Positions 6,061 to 8,651 of a stretch of 8,651 nucleotides of DNA are shown here, piece by piece (position 1 is the first letter of the stretch; each line of letters begins with the position of its first letter). Below the pieces are notes generated by a model. The model worked only from the letters and a program-made list of their open reading frames with translations, was not told the origin of the DNA and did no database searches. This DNA is from an uncultured Oscillibacter sp. GTDB taxonomy: Bacteria > Bacillota_A > Clostridia > Oscillospirales > Oscillospiraceae. Position numbers and translations under genes: made by a program. The stretch spans positions 1 to 8,651 of the forward strand of contig CAQVQZ010000089.1 in assembly GCA_948902155.1 (NCBI GenBank), read 5' to 3'.

Positions 6061-6070
6061 AACAGAAAGA

Positions 6071-6099
6071 ACGCCCGCCGGTTTTCCGGCGGGCGTTTT
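6071..6099. terminator. Shared terminator between arcC and the convergent kinase gene
   Basis: A perfect 11-bp stem, ACGCCCGCCGG (6071-6081) and its complement (6086-6096), around TTTT, ends in TTTT (6096-6099). It lies 10 nt after the arcC stop. Read from the minus strand the same stem is followed by T-rich sequence just past the kinase gene's stop, so it can serve both convergent genes. Confidence 0.88.
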
Positions 6100-6104
6100 G
6101 GCGC

Positions 6105-6986
6105 TTAGTAGAACTCTTTGATGTAGTTCAGCACGTCCTCCCGGGTCCCCTGGAAGGGGCCGGGGGTCTCCATCTTCAGAGAGACCAGCGCCGTACAGTA
6201 CAGCAGGGCTTCCTCGATGTTCGCCCGCTGGCGCTCCGTGATGTACCCGGCAAAGGTGGTATCCCCCCGCCCCGTCCGGCCGGAGAGGTTCCGGGCCTTG
6301 ATGGGGCAGGTGTAGACGGTTTTCCCGTCGTAGGCCAGCACTTCGGTGTTGTGGGTGATGAGGACCTCCTTGGCCCCCCAGCCGTGGAGGACCTTCGCCG
6401 CCTCCGCCCGGTCCGCCAGGCCGGTGAGGATCTCCGCCTCAGCGGCGTCGGTTTTCAGGTAGTCGATGCAGGGGAGGTATTCCCGCTTCTCCGCCCAGTC
6501 GTGGAAGGCCATGGTCTTGTCCGGCTCCACGTGCCGCAGGAGGCACTGCACGTCCACGGCCACCTTGCCGTGCTTCGCCGCCTCGGCGAAGAGGGGGCCG
6601 TCGAAATCGCCGTAGACCAGCCCGGCAAAGTGGTATATCTTCGCCTCAATGTCCGGCAGCTCGTCAAAGCGGAAGGGGTCGCAGACGCCCATGGAGGTGC
6701 AGGAGCGCTTTTCCTTGTCGGCGGTGAAATACTGGTTGCGGATGGAGCAGGTGGCGGCGGAGGGCTTCCAGTACAGGTCCGCGCCGGACCCGGCGAAGCG
6801 GGCTTCCACGTCGGCGTCGGCGGGATTGAGCTTGGTAAAGAGGGCGGTACGGTTTCCGCTCCGCGCCGCCGCAAAGCCGGAGGCCACTACCGCTCCGCCC
6901 ACTTCTTTCCGCTCGTTTCCCTGGTAGTCGATGTTGTGGTCCAGGGATACGGGACCGATGACCAGTACGTCGTATTGCTGTTTCAT
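6105..6986 (-). CDS. PfkB/ribokinase-family sugar or nucleoside kinase
   Basis: A 293-residue cytoplasmic kinase of the PfkB (ribokinase) family. The N-terminal strand VLVIGPVSLDHNID (7-20) and the KEVGGAVVASGFAA region (27-40, with the conserved double glycine) form the substrate side. LKTDAAEAEILTG (177-189) corresponds to the family's N-x-x-E region, and TGRGDTTFAGY (238-248) is the anion-hole signature with catalytic Asp242. The reading frame extends to an ATG at 7049, but that codon lies upstream of the gene's own -10. GGAG six nt before the ATG at 6986 marks the likely start; another in-frame ATG at 6998 overlaps that ribosome binding site. The substrate cannot be assigned from motifs. 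Ribose, a nucleoside or another sugar is possible, and a link to nucleoside or purine use by the neighbouring operon is only a guess. Confidence 0.87.
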   Translation of the reverse strand: MKQQYDVLVIGPVSLDHNIDYQGNERKEVGGAVVASGFAAARSGNRTALFTKLNPADADVEARFAGSGADLYWKPSAATCSIRNQYFTADKEKRSCTSMGVCDPFRFDELPDIEAKIYHFAGLVYGDFDGPLFAEAAKHGKVAVDVQCLLRHVEPDKTMAFHDWAEKREYLPCIDYLKTDAAEAEILTGLADRAEAAKVLHGWGAKEVLITHNTEVLAYDGKTVYTCPIKARNLSGRTGRGDTTFAGYITERQRANIEEALLYCTALVSLKMETPGPFQGTREDVLNYIKEFY

Positions 6987-7040
6987 GTGCGTCTCCATTC
7001 TGCCGCGGACGGCGTGTTTCGTTTGTATGGGTATGGACCT

Positions 7041-7069
7041 ATTATACATTGTCGGGGAGGAAGGCGCAA
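7041..7069 (-). promoter_or_regulatory. Promoter of the PfkB-family kinase gene
   Basis: On the minus strand a perfect TATAAT (7046-7041) with TTGCGC (7069-7064) 17 nt upstream. The start point would be near 7035, giving a leader of about 48 nt to the ATG at 6986. The -35 matches consensus at only three positions, so it may need activation. Confidence 0.65.
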
Positions 7070-7130
7070 GGGGGCATGGAATTTACGGAAACACTATCCA
7101 CCCTCTCGAAATATGGACAGCGCTCTTTCT

Positions 7131-7146
7131 GGACCCAAACGGGTCC
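7131..7146. promoter_or_regulatory. Upstream 16-bp palindrome, candidate operator
   Basis: GGACCC-AAAC-GGGTCC is a perfect 6-bp inverted repeat with a 4-nt centre. It matches the site at 7183-7198 in 14 of 16 positions (both mismatches are A/G), and the centres are exactly 52 bp apart. It lies between the divergent kinase gene and the small Xre gene, and the Xre protein is the natural candidate to bind it. Confidence 0.6.
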
Positions 7147-7147
7147 C

Positions 7148-7173
7148 TTCAAAAAATCATTCCTCCATAAAAT
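7148..7173 (+). promoter_or_regulatory. Weak promoter candidate for the xre-comF pair
   Basis: TAAAAT (7168-7173) sits between the two palindromes in the only AT-rich stretch of this gap. The best -35-like hexamer, TTCAAA (7148-7153), is only 14 nt upstream, short of the usual 16-18. The placement suits a repressed promoter, but the call is tentative. Confidence 0.3.
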
Positions 7174-7182
7174 AAAACAAAT

Positions 7183-7198
7183 GAACCCGAATGGGTCC
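7183..7198. promoter_or_regulatory. Downstream 16-bp palindrome, candidate operator
   Basis: GAACCC-GAAT-GGGTCC is the second copy of the palindrome at 7131-7146, with one arm mismatch. It ends 6 nt before the ribosome binding site of the small Xre gene, so a protein bound here would block transcription or, in RNA form, could fold near the start site. The arms of the two copies could also pair with one another. Confidence 0.6.
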
Positions 7199-7216
7199 TT
7201 TTGCGAGGTCATTATG

Positions 7217-7465
7217 ATGGAACAAAAAATCAAGCAGGACATCTGCATTGGCGCAAACATCCGAGAGATCCGCAGGCTCCGCGGGTTAAAGCAGACCGAT
7301 TTGGTAAGTCTTTTGCAGCTGGAGGGCATTTCGATGACCAGGGAAGCTCTGGTGAAAATCGAGCGGGGCACACAGCATATCCAGGCGTCCCAGCTGCGGG
7401 CGATTCGCGACGCCCTGCATACCACCTACGACGATCTGCTGAAACCACATTCAGAACATGACTAA
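7217..7465 (+). CDS. Small Xre-family HTH regulator
   Basis: An 82-residue protein that is almost entirely one Cro/CI-type helix-turn-helix domain (about residues 12-75). Helices 2 and 3 fall around LKQTDLVSLL and SMTREALVKIERGTQ, with the usual IERG ending and the DALHTTYDDLL terminal helix. There is no effector or peptidase domain. GAGGT (7205-7209) lies 7 nt before the ATG at 7217. The adjacent ATG at 7214 would add one Met with only 4 nt spacing, and an in-frame ATG at 7181 would put operator DNA inside the gene. The gene is followed by comF after 13 bp, so the two are almost surely co-transcribed. The two palindromes upstream suggest autoregulation, and through it control of comF. The target site is inferred from position only. 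Confidence 0.85.
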   Translation: MEQKIKQDICIGANIREIRRLRGLKQTDLVSLLQLEGISMTREALVKIERGTQHIQASQLRAIRDALHTTYDDLLKPHSEHD

Positions 7466-7478
7466 CGGAGGCCCCGCC

Positions 7479-8183
7479 ATGCGCTTCCTCACTTCCCTTT
7501 TAGACCTGCTCTTCCCCAGAAAGTGCCCCTTCTGCGGCAAAGTCCAGGACGCGCCGGGCCTCTGCCCCCGCTGCCGGGAGTCCCTCCCCTGGACGGACGA
7601 GGCCCACGCCCTCCGGGAGCTGGAACCCGGCCTCCGCTGCGCCGCGCCCCTGTGGTACACGGGCCGCGTCCGGGAGGGCGTCCTCAATTTCAAGTTCCAC
7701 GGCGCCGTGGACGCCGCCCCGCCCCTGGGCGAGCTGGTGGCCCAATGCGCCGCAGAGCGGTTCTCCGGAGAGTTTGACGTGGTGACCTGGGTCCCCGTCA
7801 GCGACAAGCGGCTGAAAAAGCGGGGCTACGACCAGGCCCGCCTCCTGGCGGAGAACGCCTGCAAGTTCTGGGATGTGGAGCCGGAGCGCCTCCTGCGCAA
7901 GGTCCGGGACAACCGCGCCCAGTCCCGCCTCCGGAGCGCCGAGGCCCGCCGGAAAAACACCCTCCGGGCCTACCGCCCCGCCGGGGACTGCGAGGGCAGA
8001 CGCGTCCTGCTCATCGACGACGTCTGCACCACCGGCTCCACCCTCTCCTCCTGCGCCAGGACCCTCCGGGCGGCGGGAGCAGCCGGGGTGGTCTGCGTCG
8101 CCGCGGCCTTTCCCATGGTCGAAACAGGCGAAAAGAAGGGGAAGAAAAAGCGAAAGAATGGGCTTGCATTCTGGGCACGCTGA
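7479..8183 (+). CDS. comF: ComF-family protein (phosphoribosyltransferase-like)
   Basis: A 234-residue ComF/GntX-like protein. It begins with a four-cysteine zinc ribbon (CPFC at 16-19 and CPRC at 29-32), followed by the conserved VPVSDKRLKKRGYDQARLLA block (105-124) and a type I phosphoribosyltransferase signature VLLIDDVCTTGST (176-188) carrying the paired acidic residues. In Bacillus and other competent bacteria ComF is a cytoplasmic protein needed for natural DNA uptake, acting with ComFA and single-strand-binding proteins; homologues also occur in species not known to be competent. GGAGG (7467-7471) lies 7 nt before the ATG at 7479. An earlier in-frame ATG at 7458 overlaps the preceding xre gene and has no such site. 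The C-terminus ends in a Lys-rich tail (219-227). No comFA helicase gene is adjacent. The mreB promoter overlaps the last codons. Confidence 0.9.
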   Translation: MRFLTSLLDLLFPRKCPFCGKVQDAPGLCPRCRESLPWTDEAHALRELEPGLRCAAPLWYTGRVREGVLNFKFHGAVDAAPPLGELVAQCAAERFSGEFDVVTWVPVSDKRLKKRGYDQARLLAENACKFWDVEPERLLRKVRDNRAQSRLRSAEARRKNTLRAYRPAGDCEGRRVLLIDDVCTTGSTLSSCARTLRAAGAAGVVCVAAAFPMVETGEKKGKKKRKNGLAFWAR

Positions 8184-8192
8184 CAGTATAAT
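8164..8192 (+). promoter_or_regulatory. Sigma-A promoter of mreB across the end of comF
   Basis: TTGCAT (8164-8169), a 17-nt spacer and a perfect TATAAT (8187-8192). The -35 lies inside comF and the -10 starts 3 nt after its stop. Transcription from about 8199 gives a 74-nt leader containing a weak GGCG/CGCC hairpin (8219-8234). No terminator separates comF from mreB, so read-through is also possible. Confidence 0.78.
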
Positions 8193-8272
8193 GTACGTTG
8201 TTACTTTATGGATTCCCAGGCGGATTTTTTCGCCGTTCACGACCGGACATAAGATAAATGGAGGAATTGCCC

Positions 8273-8651
8273 ATGGCAAAGGATATCGGTATCGACCTTG
8301 GTACCGCTTCAGTTCTGGTATTCGTAAGAGGGAAGGGCATCGTGCTGAACGAGCCCTCCGTGGTCGCGCTGGATAAAAACACCGGCAAGCTGCTCAAGGT
8401 GGGCATGGAGGCCCAGGCCATGCTGGGCCGAACCCCCGGCAACATCATCGCCATCCGCCCCCTGCGGGAGGGCGTCATCTCCGACTACGACATGACGGAG
8501 CGGATGCTCCGGGAGTTCATTCATAAGGTGGCTGGGGTCTCCGTCTTCAAGCCCCGGGTCATTATCTGCGTCCCCTCCGGCATCACGGAGGTTGAAGAGC
8601 GCGCCGTCATCGACGCGGGCATCTCCGCCGGAGCCCGGAAGGTCTACCTCA
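8273..8651 (+). CDS. mreB: MreB/Mbl rod-shape-determining actin homologue (5' part)
   Basis: The first 126 residues of an actin-like protein that forms membrane-associated filaments guiding lateral cell-wall synthesis. The gene runs off the right edge; full-length relatives are about 330-345 residues. Visible are the phosphate-1 loop IDLGTAS (7-13), [20 protein letters not shown] (20-39), the [13 protein letters not shown] region (61-73) and [13 protein letters not shown] (99-111). GGAGG (8260-8264) lies 8 nt before the ATG at 8273. The loop reads GTAS where most MreB proteins have GTAN, a conservative change. The ALDKNTGK segment is closer to Mbl of Bacillus than to E. coli MreB, so the paralogue (mreB or mbl) is not decided. 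It has its own promoter. Confidence 0.94.
   Translation, partial: MAKDIGIDLGTASVLVFVRGKGIVLNEPSVVALDKNTGKLLKVGMEAQAMLGRTPGNIIAIRPLREGVISDYDMTERMLREFIHKVAGVSVFKPRVIICVPSGITEVEERAVIDAGISAGARKVYL

Noticed and set aside
6987..7049. Longer kinase start at the ATG at 7049
   Set aside because: That codon lies upstream of the gene's TATAAT and of the predicted transcript start, and would add residues with no family likeness. The ATG at 6986 has a well-placed GGAG.
5862..7175. Plus-strand open frame (437 codons) across the end of arcC and the kinase gene
   Set aside because: It crosses the strong terminator at 6071-6099 and overlaps arcC and the antisense of a kinase with intact motifs. No family is recognisable.
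1..8651. tRNA, rRNA or known riboswitch
   Set aside because: I saw no cloverleaf with a T-loop GTTCRA pattern, no rRNA-like stretch and no recognisable riboswitch core in the leaders. A covariance-model search would be needed to exclude small RNAs.

Overview
The window looks like a stretch of chromosome from a high-GC, Gram-positive anaerobe of the class Clostridia, most like the gut Oscillospiraceae (Flavonifractor/Lawsonibacter-type); the genus cannot be fixed from the sequence. The grounds are strong GGAGG-type ribosome binding sites 7-9 nt before most starts, clear sigma-A promoters in AT-rich gaps between GC-rich genes, an Mbl-like MreB, a YgeY/YgeW/carbamate kinase set, and paired-hairpin intergenic repeats of a style I remember from such genomes (memory, not searched).

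Layout. 1-55: the end of a repeat module that also reads as a terminator for whatever lies to the left. 262-1011 (+): a stand-alone Xre repressor with a self-cleaving S24 (LexA-type) domain, with its own promoter and a 15-bp palindrome. 1192-1824 (-): a YheO/DauR-like PAS plus HTH regulator. It is divergent from 2051-6060 (+), a three-gene catabolic operon: ygeY (M20 amidohydrolase), ygeW (knotted carbamoyltransferase) and arcC (carbamate kinase). 6105-6986 (-): a PfkB-family kinase, convergent with arcC across a shared terminator. 7217-7465 (+): a small Xre regulator preceded by two 16-bp palindromes, followed 13 bp later by comF (7479-8183). 8273-end (+): the start of mreB, whose promoter lies across the end of comF.

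How the genes work together. The central block is best read as an energy-yielding ureide branch. YgeY and YgeW handle a ureido/carbamoyl intermediate and release carbamoyl phosphate, and carbamate kinase uses that to make ATP. The divergent PAS regulator is the obvious candidate controller. The usual purine-catabolism partners (diaminopropionate ammonia-lyase YgeX, SsnA, HyuA, the molybdenum hydroxylases) are not in this window. The exact substrate is therefore inferred from family and neighbourhood only.

The most unusual features are not genes. Both gaps inside the operon are filled by unrelated palindromic repeats: a heptad-based 32-bp inverted repeat at 3462-3566, and a composite hairpin element at about 4803-5067. 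The right half of the latter matches the window's left end but carries about 119 bp of extra sequence. The comF regulator is preceded by two near-identical palindromes exactly 52 bp apart. The PAS regulator has no well-placed ATG, and a single extra base appears to separate an upstream ATG from its reading frame.
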